From: an uncultured Elusimicrobiales bacterium
GTDB lineage: Bacteria; Elusimicrobiota; Elusimicrobia; Elusimicrobiales; Elusimicrobiaceae
Assembly: GCA_944324675.1 (NCBI GenBank)
Contig: CALUXE010000010.1
Location: 1-39,365, forward strand
Length of the DNA stretch: 39,365 nt
Direction of reading: 5' to 3'
Positions within the stretch are counted from its first letter, which is position 1. Every line of letters begins with the position of its first letter. A model generated the notes under the pieces. That model saw only the letters and a list, made by a program, of their open reading frames with translations, ran no database searches and was not told the origin of the DNA. Positions 15,302 through 23,068 of the stretch are shown piece by piece. The position numbers and the translations under genes were made by a program.

Positions 15302-16250
15302 CGGAGGCATCCTTATGGGCGGCATTTTTCTCGTTTAGTTCGGCTTCTTGGCGTATCATAGCTTTTATGCAGTCTTTTTCCCGCTTCCAGCGGTTGTGCC
15401 CCCAGAGCCAAGTTTCCGGCGCCATTTTTATATAATCCTCAAGTTTTGATTTAAGCAGTACGGTATAATCGTATACCGTTTTATGGGAATATTCCGTTTT
15501 AGGGGGCAGGAAAGTGTCGGTCCTTTCTATTACTATTTTTTTACCGCGCCTGTATATTCTTATGGCGTATACCGGCACTTGCGCCTTAAGCGAAAGCACC
15601 GCCGTCAGAGGCGCCACTTCCGCCGCTCTTCCCAGGAACGGCATATACAGTTTAGAGGCATGCACGCTTTGATCGCTTAAAATGGATATGAGGCCGCCTT
15701 TCTTCAAAGCTTTTAAACAGGAAAAAAACGGGTTATAGGCGCTTATGTAACGTGCTCCGCGTATGGAGCGCAGGCGGTTGACCTCTTTGTCTACATATGG
15801 GTTTGTCTGCGGTTTCGCTATAAAACATACATTTTTAAAAAGAATGCTCACTATTAGGCCCGCTATCTCCCAGTTGGTAAAATGTCCCAAATGCAGTATG
15901 CAGCCTTTGCCGGCGGCGTTTTGCGCGGCGACTTCTTCCATTCCTATCAGCTCCACTTTGGAAAGAACGTCTTCGTCCTTCATATAGGCCGCCTTGACGA
16001 ACTCGGCCGATAGTCTGCCGATATTTCGCCAAGACTCCAAAGCTATATAATCTACTTCTTGTTCCGACTTTTTAGGGAAGGCTTTTTTTATGTCTTCTTT
16101 CGTTCGGAGGTAGCGTTTCCTGATAATCAAGGTAAGGGCTGCCCCCAGCAATTCGCCGAATTTGAGGGCAAAACTCCACGGCATCAAACGGATAGCGAAA
16201 ATCAATGCCTTAAGCCCGAGGTACTGGCAGTAGAAGTTTAAATCCCGCAT
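15291..16250 (-). CDS. lipid A biosynthesis acyltransferase (LpxL/HtrB family)
   Basis: A 319-residue lysophospholipid-acyltransferase-family enzyme that adds a secondary acyl chain to lipid A. A hydrophobic N-terminal segment (about 10-40) anchors it to the inner membrane. The catalytic H-x4-E motif is in HLGHFTNWE, followed by SDQSVHASKLYMPFLG and the C-terminal WLWGHNRWK, all typical. First gene of the minus-strand envelope operon, divergent from lpxK. TATAAT lies five bases before the ATG with no ribosome site, so the message may be leaderless. LpxL versus LpxM specificity cannot be decided. Confidence 0.9.
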   Translation of the reverse strand: MRDLNFYCQYLGLKALIFAIRLMPWSFALKFGELLGAALTLIIRKRYLRTKEDIKKAFPKKSEQEVDYIALESWRNIGRLSAEFVKAAYMKDEDVLSKVELIGMEEVAAQNAAGKGCILHLGHFTNWEIAGLIVSILFKNVCFIAKPQTNPYVDKEVNRLRSIRGARYISAYNPFFSCLKALKKGGLISILSDQSVHASKLYMPFLGRAAEVAPLTAVLSLKAQVPVYAIRIYRRGKKIVIERTDTFLPPKTEYSHKTVYDYTVLLKSKLEDYIKMAPETWLWGHNRWKREKDCIKAMIRQEAELNEKNAAHKDASDEK

Positions 16251-16255
16251 ATCTT

Positions 16256-16261
16256 ATTATA
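16256..16261 (-). promoter_or_regulatory. -10 box (TATAAT) five bases from the lpxL-like start
   Basis: On the minus strand TATAAT-AAGAT-ATG. The -35 region is poor. No purine-rich ribosome site fits between box and start. Candidate promoter of the six-gene envelope operon with a leaderless first gene. Confidence 0.5.
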
Positions 16262-16321
16262 TCAAAAAGGGTTATCTTTAGGTTTATATTTAAAGCGGCG
16301 CTCGCATTGGCGCGATATTGT

Positions 16322-16349
16322 TTGTTGGCGGCGTCGAAAATAATATAAT
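16322..16349 (+). promoter_or_regulatory. promoter of lpxK
   Basis: TTGTTG (16322-16327), 16 bp, TATAAT (16344-16349), about 34 bases before the lpxK ATG. It is divergent from the envelope-operon promoter within 133 bp. Confidence 0.5.
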
Positions 16350-16382
16350 ATATTGTCAGGAGAATAATCGGAGAATATTTAT

Positions 16383-17474
16383 ATGGATTTCATAAAATTA
16401 AGGGAAAAACTGTTGGCCAATAGCGCTGGCCGTCTGCTGTTGGGTTTTGCGGCTTTTATTTACGGTTTGGGCGTCAAATTCGTCCTGTTTTCGTATAGGA
16501 AAGGCTGGCGGGCGGTAAAGGCGGTAAACAGCAGGGTGGTGTGTATAGGCAATATAACCGCGGGCGGAACGGGTAAGACGACGGCGGTTCTTTTGTGCGC
16601 GTCAAAGCTGAGCAAGGCGGGCATAAGGACGGCGGTGGTGTCGCGCGGCTACAAAAGGAGCGCCAGAAAAGACGAAGTTGTGGTCCTCTTTGACAAAGAT
16701 TTGCTTAATTGGCGAGAAAGCGGCGACGAGCCTTATATGATGAGCCAGCTTTTGGCCGAAGATAAAGTGCCGGTGGTTGTCAGCCCCGACAGATATTCGG
16801 CCGCCAGCCAAGCGGTTAAGGAATTTAGAAGCCAAGTAATACTTTTGGACGACGGTATGCAGCATCACCGTTTAAAAAGGGACGCCAATGTCGTTTTGAT
16901 AGACGCCGTAAATCCTTTCGGCGGCGAGGAGCTTTTGCCTTTGGGGACTTTGCGAGAGCCTATGACCGCTCTTAAAAGGGCCTCCTTGGTTGTGATAACG
17001 CACAGCGATTTGGTTCCGGCGCGCGATCGGGAGGACATAAAAGATACAATCCGCCTGATTAACGATGAGATAGACATAATAGAAGCCGTACATAAACCCG
17101 ATTATTATTTCGACGTGACGACAAAAACAAAAGTGCCCCTTAAGGACCTTAAGGGCGACGCGGTCGCTTTTTCCGCCATAGGGGATCATTCGAGCTTCGA
17201 GCAGACTTTGCGCAATTTGGGGCTTAACTTGAAACAGACTTGGCGTTTCCCCGACCACGGCACTTACGATATGGAGCAGATGGAAACTTTCGCATCTTCC
17301 CGCGGTGGGCTTCCGCTTATCACCACTTTTAAAGATTACGTAAAATTCCCGGAAGGTTGGCAGGACGCCATTAAAGACAAACTCTATATTTTGGCCATAA
17401 ATATGGAAATACTTAACGGAGAGGAAAACAAACTTATGGAAGTGCTTTATCCGGGCATATCCAAAAAGAAGTAG
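16383..17474 (+). CDS. lpxK: tetraacyldisaccharide 4'-kinase LpxK
   Basis: Phosphorylates the lipid A disaccharide at the 4' position at the inner membrane. The 363-residue protein has an N-terminal amphipathic/hydrophobic segment (about 18-38), the P-loop GGTGKTT (61-67), SRGYKR, the DEPYMM segment, ILLDDGMQHHRLKRD (Walker B and catalytic region) and LPLGTLREP, all family hallmarks. GGAG lies about 10 nt before the ATG. It is transcribed alone, divergently from the lpxL-gmhB-heptose-kdsB-pyrG operon, so lipid A and core genes share one regulatory region. Confidence 0.95.
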   Translation: MDFIKLREKLLANSAGRLLLGFAAFIYGLGVKFVLFSYRKGWRAVKAVNSRVVCIGNITAGGTGKTTAVLLCASKLSKAGIRTAVVSRGYKRSARKDEVVVLFDKDLLNWRESGDEPYMMSQLLAEDKVPVVVSPDRYSAASQAVKEFRSQVILLDDGMQHHRLKRDANVVLIDAVNPFGGEELLPLGTLREPMTALKRASLVVITHSDLVPARDREDIKDTIRLINDEIDIIEAVHKPDYYFDVTTKTKVPLKDLKGDAVAFSAIGDHSSFEQTLRNLGLNLKQTWRFPDHGTYDMEQMETFASSRGGLPLITTFKDYVKFPEGWQDAIKDKLYILAINMEILNGEENKLMEVLYPGISKKK

Positions 17475-17510
17475 GCTTTTGTGAAATTTATTTGATATCC
17501 GCGTATGCAA

Positions 17511-17555
17511 AGGGTAGGCGATTTTTTATCGTCGTCTAATTTACCCTCGTTTTTT
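17511..17555 (+). terminator. rho-independent terminator after lpxK
   Basis: AGGGTA (17511-17516) pairs with TACCCT (17542-17547), enclosing an inner GGCGAT/ATCGTC stem, followed by CG and six Ts. A less usual two-tier hairpin. Confidence 0.6.
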
Positions 17556-17697
17556 AAGAGTGTCTTTTCTTATCTGCGCGGTCCGGGTTTCTTCGGGCGG
17601 AGGAGATTAAAACCTTTGTGTTTTAGAAAGTTGTATCCCCCGCGCCATAAAGCGGATAAATTATATAAAATGATTTTGTAATGAGAGGGGGGAATAT

Positions 17698-18702
17698 ATG
17701 TCAGAATACAAAGACTATTATAAGATATTGGGAGTCGGCAAAAACGCTAGCGAAGCCGACATTAAAAAAGCTTTCAAAACTCAGGCCCGCAAATATCACC
17801 CCGATATGCACCCTGAGAGCGAAAAAGCCGCAATGACTGAGAAGTTCAAAGACATTAACGAGGCTTACGAAGTCCTTTCCGACAAGCAGAAACGAACCAT
17901 TTACGATCAGGTCGGCAGCGGCGGATATCAAAATTATGCGCGTGGCGGCGGGGGGGCTACCGGGCGCGGGAGATCTTCTTACGGTTCTGCGGGTGGCGGC
18001 GGCGCGCAATATTATCAGTATTCTGGCGGCAATCCCTTTGGCGGCGGCGGAGTGCACTTTAACGGAACGGGCGGGTTCAACGCTTCGGACTTCAGCGATT
18101 TCTTCCAGCAGATATTTGGCGGAATGGGCGGATTTTCCGGCCGCGGCAGACGTTCCTCTGGGGCGGCTAACCCGTTTGCCGGGTTTGGCGCGGGCGGCGC
18201 GCAGGAGGCCGATAACGGCGACAGCGAAGCCAATTTATCACTTGATTTGGCCGAGGCCTACCGTGGCGGTTTGGTAAATCTCACCCTTCCCAACGGCAGG
18301 AATGTGCAAGTTAAGTTTCCCGCAAAAATAGCGGACGGCGCCAAAATAAAACTTAAAGGGCTCGGCAACCCGGGCCCCAGAGGCAGCGGCGATTTGTACG
18401 TAAACATAAAAATCGCTCCAAACTCGCATTTCAGGCTGGACGGCAAAGACATATATAAGGTCATAGACATTATGCCGTGGACGGCAGCTTTGGGAGGCAA
18501 TGTTTCGGTGCGTATGCCAGATGACAGTTTGGTAAGAATAAAGGTTCCCGCGGGCTCGCACAGCGGACGAAAGCTGAAGCTTAGCGGCAAGGGCTTGGGC
18601 AAGAACGGCGATATGTATGTGCAGCTTATGATAAACAATCCCAATATACTCACCAAACGGCAGAAGGAATTGTTTACCATGCTTAAAGAGACGGAAGAAT
18701 AA
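17698..18702 (+). CDS. DnaJ-class co-chaperone (CbpA-like, no zinc finger)
   Basis: A 334-residue J-domain protein that would stimulate DnaK ATPase and deliver unfolded clients. The J domain occupies 1-70 with the essential HPD at 34-36. A Gly-rich region runs from about 80 to 175, followed by the two C-terminal beta domains (about 180-330). The CxxCxGxG zinc-finger repeats of true DnaJ are absent, making it a type II, CbpA-like member. A strong GAGAGGGGGG lies before the ATG and a strong terminator follows. I saw no CIRCE element upstream and no dnaK or grpE neighbour. Confidence 0.92.
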   Translation: MSEYKDYYKILGVGKNASEADIKKAFKTQARKYHPDMHPESEKAAMTEKFKDINEAYEVLSDKQKRTIYDQVGSGGYQNYARGGGGATGRGRSSYGSAGGGGAQYYQYSGGNPFGGGGVHFNGTGGFNASDFSDFFQQIFGGMGGFSGRGRRSSGAANPFAGFGAGGAQEADNGDSEANLSLDLAEAYRGGLVNLTLPNGRNVQVKFPAKIADGAKIKLKGLGNPGPRGSGDLYVNIKIAPNSHFRLDGKDIYKVIDIMPWTAALGGNVSVRMPDDSLVRIKVPAGSHSGRKLKLSGKGLGKNGDMYVQLMINNPNILTKRQKELFTMLKETEE

Positions 18703-18719
18703 ATCTTCCCGTTTTATCA

Positions 18720-18747
18720 AAGCCTCGGTTTGACACCGAGGCTTTTT
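18720..18747 (+). terminator. rho-independent terminator after the DnaJ-class gene
   Basis: AAGCCTCGGT (18720-18729) pairs perfectly with ACCGAGGCTT (18735-18744), then more Ts. It lies 18 bases after the stop. Confidence 0.85.
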
Positions 18748-18906
18748 TGTGTGGTTATTTCGCTCCGTTAAAATAAAATGCTTTAAGTCAAGGGGCGCCG
18801 GGAATAAAATGAGACCGGACAAGGTAATAGGCGAAGCGTTGGATAAAGTCCGAGGCGCTTTCAATAAGGGGAAAATGCCCGCTCCCGTTTTTGACAGGGG
18901 CGAAGT

Positions 18907-20103
18907 TTAAAAGAAAGTCAAGGAAGGCTCTGCGGTGTTTTGTATTTCCTTTTTATAACTGTATATCGCGTAGCGCAGGGCGTCGAGGGCGTGGTCGTTA
19001 AATTTTATCGGTTCTTCCAAAATATTGCCGTTGAGGTCGGTTTTCCAGCTGTAAGATTCTATTTCCCCGATAAGGTTGACGGAGCTCTTTGTTATCAGCA
19101 ATTCCCCGCAGCTTTTTACCGCCATTATTCCGTTAAGAATATTCTTGTCGGCCGCTTTTATATTGAAACCCGCGCGGTATATCGCCTCTATGCGGGCGGG
19201 TTCGGCGGCGTCGGCGTAGATGGTTTGTCCGCGGCTTTCCGGCGGGATTATATTCTTTAACTCTTCTATCAGGGCGTCATTGGTCAGCGCGGCGCGGTAT
19301 AGTTTTTCTTCCGCGCAGAAAGCGCCGTCTTTTATCCCCACTTTCACCAAAGCCGAAGGATTGTTAAAGCCGAAATCCAAACCCCAGATAATCTCTTGCG
19401 GGTTGCTAAAAGGCTCCTCTACGCTGCGCCAGCGCGAATATATTATTTTGTCGCTTCTGCCCCAGTTGCCCAAGGCGTAGACCTCATAGGCGTTTTTGTC
19501 GTAGTCTTTCAAAGAAAGAAGAGTATCTATGTATTCCTTGGAGAGGAAGGGATTATCTCTGTAACTGCTGCGTATGACTTTTATGCCTTTGCGGTTTATC
19601 AGCTTTTTGGCTATCCAGCTGTTGGCGTCGGTCGGATTAAGAGTAAGAAAAATTTGATTTGTCGTATCGCTATCTTTGGGCGCGGAAAGGCGGGTTAGCA
19701 GAACAAGATAATCCTGATAGGTAAATTCCGTCGCTTCTTCCATCCAGATATAATTAAACTCGGAAGATTTTATCTTCTCGGGGTCGTCCAGGGAAAAGAA
19801 CTGTATTCTGCTGTTGCCCAGCAGATAAAAATTTTCCGTCTTGTTAAGCTTTCCGCTTTCAAAAAGGCCGTATTTGCCGAGCAGTTCCATTATAAGGCGA
19901 AAGGCCGTCATTTTAAGGGCGGGCATAGTCTTTCTGGTTATGGCTATGAGGCAGGCGCGGTTTAAAGCCCGCATTATCAGCAGTTGGGCCATGGCGTAGC
20001 TTTTGCCCGAGCGCGCCCCGCCGATATTGACTACCGTCTGCTCGCGGGCGGTATAGTTTTCCCTGAATATTCGGCCGACTTTAAATCTGTTTGTCGTTTT
20101 CAT
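18907..20103 (-). CDS. phage terminase large subunit (PBSX/terminase_3 type)
   Basis: A 398-residue DNA-packaging motor of tailed phages or gene transfer agents. The ATPase domain has a Walker A, GGARSGKS (28-35), and a Walker B, FNYIWMEEATEF (116-127). The RNase H-like nuclease domain keeps its acidic residues: D243 in WGLDFGFNNPS, D298 in IYADAAEP and the D370/D374 pair in NDHALDALRYA. Length and motifs argue for an intact gene. It overlaps the small-subunit-like gene by 23 bases. No portal, capsid, tail, integrase or lysis gene is near; neighbours are a chaperone gene and a glycosyltransferase. Codon use looks like the host. Either a prophage remnant or a domesticated/GTA-like locus. Confidence 0.92.
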   Translation of the reverse strand: MKTTNRFKVGRIFRENYTAREQTVVNIGGARSGKSYAMAQLLIMRALNRACLIAITRKTMPALKMTAFRLIMELLGKYGLFESGKLNKTENFYLLGNSRIQFFSLDDPEKIKSSEFNYIWMEEATEFTYQDYLVLLTRLSAPKDSDTTNQIFLTLNPTDANSWIAKKLINRKGIKVIRSSYRDNPFLSKEYIDTLLSLKDYDKNAYEVYALGNWGRSDKIIYSRWRSVEEPFSNPQEIIWGLDFGFNNPSALVKVGIKDGAFCAEEKLYRAALTNDALIEELKNIIPPESRGQTIYADAAEPARIEAIYRAGFNIKAADKNILNGIMAVKSCGELLITKSSVNLIGEIESYSWKTDLNGNILEEPIKFNDHALDALRYAIYSYKKEIQNTAEPSLTFF

Positions 20104-20422
20104 AAATTATTTTGCTTGGGCCCTCGGGCTTTTTGGGGCTTTCTTTGGGGGATTTGTTGTATTTTTTCGGCAGGCGGTTTGTCAGGGAAAAGCACAAAAT
20201 GCCCGCGGTCTTGGATTTGAGCGCCGCTTCTATAAGCGCGATTTCAAGTTTCAGATTGATTATTTTGTCAAAAGCTTTAAGGAAACTTTTATCTTCGGCC
20301 AAAGCCGAGCAGAGCATATTCTTGGGGAAAGCGGAAAGCTCCAACGCTTCGGTTATGGTGTCCGTTTCCTGCAAGGTTTTTAGGAAATTTTCTTTTAGGG
20401 TTTTGTCGGTATCTTTTTGCAT
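20081..20422 (-). CDS. probable terminase small subunit
   Basis: A 113-residue protein ahead of the large subunit. Its layout fits small terminases: an N-terminal helical DNA-binding part with DTITEALELSAFPKNMLCSAL (helix-turn-helix-like, about 20-40), the short AEDKSFLKAFDKI helix, an oligomerisation helix, then a segment ending in LTNRLPKKY, reminiscent of the K-N-R-x-P-x-K-W motif near the end of such proteins. A Lys/Pro/Ser tail follows. ATG 20422 is chosen because it lies about 31 nt after a good predicted transcription start; the frame is open to 20470. The call rests on resemblance and position. Confidence 0.6.
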   Translation of the reverse strand: MQKDTDKTLKENFLKTLQETDTITEALELSAFPKNMLCSALAEDKSFLKAFDKIINLKLEIALIEAALKSKTAGILCFSLTNRLPKKYNKSPKESPKKPEGPSKIIYENDKQI

Positions 20423-20460
20423 ATTGCCGTCGTAAAAACAGTCGTGACGGCTATAAATGC

Positions 20461-20489
20461 ATAATAGCAAATTATTATGTTCGCTTCAA
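20461..20489 (-). promoter_or_regulatory. promoter of the terminase pair
   Basis: On the minus strand TTGAAG, exactly 17 bp, TATTAT. The predicted start is near 20454. Of the promoters read here it is among the closest to consensus, which suggests the terminase genes can be expressed on their own. Confidence 0.55.
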
Positions 20490-20553
20490 ATGGCGCGAAA
20501 GCCGCAGCGCGAAAAAGCGTTGTTTTCCCCCGAAAACGGCTTTAGCGTTCAAC

Positions 20554-21312
20554 CTATTTGTTTTTGTATATTTCCCAGAGTTTCGCGTATTTAACTGCGG
20601 GATAAAAACTGCTGAATAAGGCCCACAGAAAACCTTGTGTCCCGTCCAAGAAGCCCAGTTTAAGAATATATATCTTAAAAAATTCCAGCGGCGGTCTTAG
20701 CAGCTGAACTGTTCTGAATTTCTTTCCGCGTTCGGCCATAGTCTGCGCCGCCAAAGAGGTGTATCTGTTAAACTTGCCGAAGTATTGTTCTATCGAAGTG
20801 TAGGTGTTATGCATAAAGACATTTTCAAGTTCGCCCGTTTTGCCTTGCGTCTGCAGTACTTCGTGCACCCGTCCGCCTATGTAGCGGGCCGATCCCGTTT
20901 TTACCAGCCTTAAAATCTTTTCATTATGCACTCCGCCGTGCTTCATTTCCCTTCCCAGAAACACGTTCGAGCGTTTAAGATAATAGCCTTGGCACAGGTC
21001 AATGTCTTTGGAATTTAAAAGCTCTTTTATTTCCTCAAGCAGAGCGGGGGTGAGATATTCGTCGGCGTCCAGGCTTAGCGCCCAAGGCTTGGAGCACATT
21101 TCCAGAGCGGCGTTTTTCTGTTCGGTGAAAGAAGTAAATTCCTTAAAAGCCGTTTTCGCGCCGAACTCTTTGGCTATGGCAAGAGTTTGATCGGTGCTGC
21201 CGCTGTCCAGAATAATAATCTCGTCGGCTATTTCCTTAACGCTTTGCAGGCAGGTTTTAAGATTTTTTCCTTCTTGTTTGGTTATTAAAAAGACCGACAG
21301 TTCTCTCTTCAT
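20554..21312 (-). CDS. family 2 glycosyltransferase (LPS core WaaE/KdtX-like)
   Basis: A 252-residue GT-A enzyme resembling WaaE/KdtX-type transferases that add a hexose to the LPS inner core. Motifs: SVFLITKQEGKNLKTCL at the N-terminus, DEIIILDSGSTDQTL (nucleotide binding, about 30-44) and LSLDADEYLTP with the DxD metal site (82-84). The C-terminal half has the KHGGVHNEKILRLV and GGRVHE segments of this group and a hydrophobic, membrane-associated end. AAGGGGA lies before ATG 21312; the frame is open to 21360. It overlaps the end of the GT9 gene by 56 bases. Acceptor unknown. Confidence 0.88.
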   Translation of the reverse strand: MKRELSVFLITKQEGKNLKTCLQSVKEIADEIIILDSGSTDQTLAIAKEFGAKTAFKEFTSFTEQKNAALEMCSKPWALSLDADEYLTPALLEEIKELLNSKDIDLCQGYYLKRSNVFLGREMKHGGVHNEKILRLVKTGSARYIGGRVHEVLQTQGKTGELENVFMHNTYTSIEQYFGKFNRYTSLAAQTMAERGKKFRTVQLLRPPLEFFKIYILKLGFLDGTQGFLWALFSSFYPAVKYAKLWEIYKNK

Positions 21313-22315
21313 TAAAAATCCCCTTGTTTTTTTTGCTCTTTTGTGCGAATATTGTATCAAAAACCTCGCAAGTCTGCGTAAGAGATATTTCCTTAAGGCA
21401 GAAGGCTCGGCAATCGCCGAGGCAGCTACTCTCGCATTGCTGTTCTTTGGGCTTTATTAAAGCCGATACGGGCGCGGGCATATCTAAAAATTCTTCCGCT
21501 TTTAACGGAGCGAATACTATGGCTTTTTTGCCTAAAGCCGCGGCCAAATGCGCGGGCAGCCCGCAGCCGCCGATGATACCCTCGCTCCTGGCTATTATCG
21601 CGCTTAAAACCGCTATATCGGGTGCGGTTCTTATTACGGCGGGTTTCTTTATGCAGCGCCAAAAAATCTCGTTTACCGTATGGGAAGATTGTTTATCAGC
21701 TGCTACTAAAAGTACTTTAAGCTCTTTATGTTTAAGTGCCGTTTTGTCGTTTAGTTTAGCGTAAAATTCTTTGCCGCAGTTAAGGTGCGGCGCACTTGCG
21801 CCCGGGAACATACAGACGAATTTGTCTTTTATTGCGATACCCGCCTCTTTAAGCAAATCAAGCGCGGCCGCGTCTTCGTCTTTATCTATAAACAGCTGGC
21901 TTTTCGCCGGGAAAAAGTAAATAAACAAAGGCTTAAGCAAGGTAATGTTTATGTCTTGCGCTTTGCTTTTCCCGTCAACCTTTACCGAAGTGCCCGCAAA
22001 TAGCGCGGTAAACGCGGAATAGGGCATAATACGTCTTTTTATTCCGGCGGCAAAAGCGGCAAGAGCATATTTTAAAATCGGTTTCGTCAATATCAGGAGG
22101 TCGTACTTTTCTTCTTTAAGAAGAGCATATAGTTTCCCCGGTCCCATAATTGGGAAAGACCTGAATACGGCGGAGTTGTTTTTGAACAGCCAGGGATAAT
22201 CGGATATGACGCTTATTTGCGCGCGCGGAAAATTGCGCTTGAGTATGCTTAAAGCAGGCGTAAGCGCGAGGGTCCGTTCGGGGGTATCCCGGCAAATAAG
22301 CAAGATATTGTTCAC
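21257..22315 (-). CDS. family 9 glycosyltransferase (heptosyltransferase-like)
   Basis: A 352-residue GT9-family protein, the family of LPS heptosyltransferases. The N-terminus NNILLICRDTPERTLALTPAL matches the Rossmann start, VCMFPGASAPHLNCGKEFYAKL is the middle donor-site segment, and GIIGGCGLPAHLAAALGKKAIVFAP is the variant of the usual P-x-H-x-A-A-A-L-G motif. A cysteine cluster (CESSCLGDCRAFCLKEIS) near 300 is also seen in other heptosyltransferases. The start is GTG; the hexamer TAAAAT lies six bases upstream, with AGGG immediately at the start, too close to be a normal ribosome site. Quite divergent, so donor sugar is uncertain. Overlap with the GT2 gene is unusually long (56 bases). 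Confidence 0.8.
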   Translation of the reverse strand: MNNILLICRDTPERTLALTPALSILKRNFPRAQISVISDYPWLFKNNSAVFRSFPIMGPGKLYALLKEEKYDLLILTKPILKYALAAFAAGIKRRIMPYSAFTALFAGTSVKVDGKSKAQDINITLLKPLFIYFFPAKSQLFIDKDEDAAALDLLKEAGIAIKDKFVCMFPGASAPHLNCGKEFYAKLNDKTALKHKELKVLLVAADKQSSHTVNEIFWRCIKKPAVIRTAPDIAVLSAIIARSEGIIGGCGLPAHLAAALGKKAIVFAPLKAEEFLDMPAPVSALIKPKEQQCESSCLGDCRAFCLKEISLTQTCEVFDTIFAQKSKKNKGIFNEERTVGLFNNQTRRKKS

Positions 22316-22321
22316 CCCTAT

Positions 22322-22327
22322 ATTTTA
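22322..22327 (-). promoter_or_regulatory. -10-like box (TAAAAT) six bases from the GT9 start
   Basis: On the minus strand TAAAAT-ATAGGG-GTG. A start at or near the GTG would give a leaderless message for the two glycosyltransferases. The -35 region is poor. Confidence 0.4.
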
Positions 22328-22400
22328 ACATTTAAGGCAAATATTTAAAAAAGAATAAAATTATGCTAGATTTATCTTATCCGTTTTAAGGGGGAAGGGA

Positions 22401-22988
22401 ATGAGAAAAACAGCATTATTGTTTCTGGTCATATTTGTTTGTTGCGCCTGCGCGGGCGTAACGGTGGATAAAAGCACGGAGTATTTGGCCAAGGGGGAGA
22501 TGTATCATAAAACGGGGCGCGCGCAGAAGGCCCTTAAATACTTAAACAAGGCCGTTGCGGAAGATCCGGCAAACGCGCAGGCATATTTGTCGCGCGGTTC
22601 GCTTTTTTACTCCGTGGGCGAATACGATAACGCCATAGCGGATTTCAACGTGGTTTTGGAGGCCGATAAAAACGTGCCCGAACTTTACGCCGCCTTGGGC
22701 GCGGCTTATGCCGCCAAGGGAGAATATAAAGAGGGGCGCGACGCCTTGTTAAAATCTTTGGAACTTTATCCGAATAATGTCGCGGCTTTAAATTCGCTTG
22801 GCGGCATATATTATTCTACGGAGAATTATAACGCCGCCATTGAGCAATATGGCAAAGCTTTGGATATCCGGGCGGTGCCGGAAATTTTCTACATGAGGGG
22901 ATTGTGCTACGAGAAGCTCGGCATGCAGGATAAAGCCGACGCCGATTTTAAGCAAGCCGATTTTTTGGCGGGCGTATCGGCGCGCTAA
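22401..22988 (+). CDS. TPR-repeat lipoprotein
   Basis: A 195-residue protein with a short signal peptide and a CCAC segment near residue 15-18 serving as probable lipobox (lipidated cysteine 18). The rest is about four and a half tetratricopeptide repeats (TGRAQKALKYLNKAVAEDP, VGEYDNAIADFNVVLEAD, KGEYKEGRDALLKSLELYP, TENYNAAIEQYGKALDI), a scaffold for protein contacts. It resembles NlpI/PilF-type outer-membrane TPR lipoproteins, but no specific partner can be assigned. A strong AAGGGGGAAGGGA precedes the ATG. Single gene, ended by a terminator. Confidence 0.88.
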   Translation: MRKTALLFLVIFVCCACAGVTVDKSTEYLAKGEMYHKTGRAQKALKYLNKAVAEDPANAQAYLSRGSLFYSVGEYDNAIADFNVVLEADKNVPELYAALGAAYAAKGEYKEGRDALLKSLELYPNNVAALNSLGGIYYSTENYNAAIEQYGKALDIRAVPEIFYMRGLCYEKLGMQDKADADFKQADFLAGVSAR

Positions 22989-23017
22989 GTTGATTTTACT
23001 TAATTGGGAAACAAGAA

Positions 23018-23045
23018 ACCCGCGGTAAAATGCCGCGGGTTTTTT
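23018..23045 (+). terminator. rho-independent terminator
   Basis: ACCCGCGG (23018-23025) pairs with CCGCGGGT (23033-23040), then further Ts. It lies between the convergent TPR and MacB-type permease genes; the minus strand has a weaker T run. Confidence 0.8.
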
Positions 23046-23068
23046 ACGGCTTTGTAATTGTTTGGCTT

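Noticed and set aside
18730-18735. Perfect TTGACA -35 hexamer
   Set aside because: It lies inside the terminator hairpin after the DnaJ-class gene and has no -10 at a usable distance.
18809-18910. 33-codon plus-strand frame (MRPDKVIGEALDKVRGAF...) between the DnaJ-class and terminase genes
   Set aside because: Coding-like composition, but no ribosome site and no clear promoter, and its stop overlaps the terminase stop on the other strand. Unproven.
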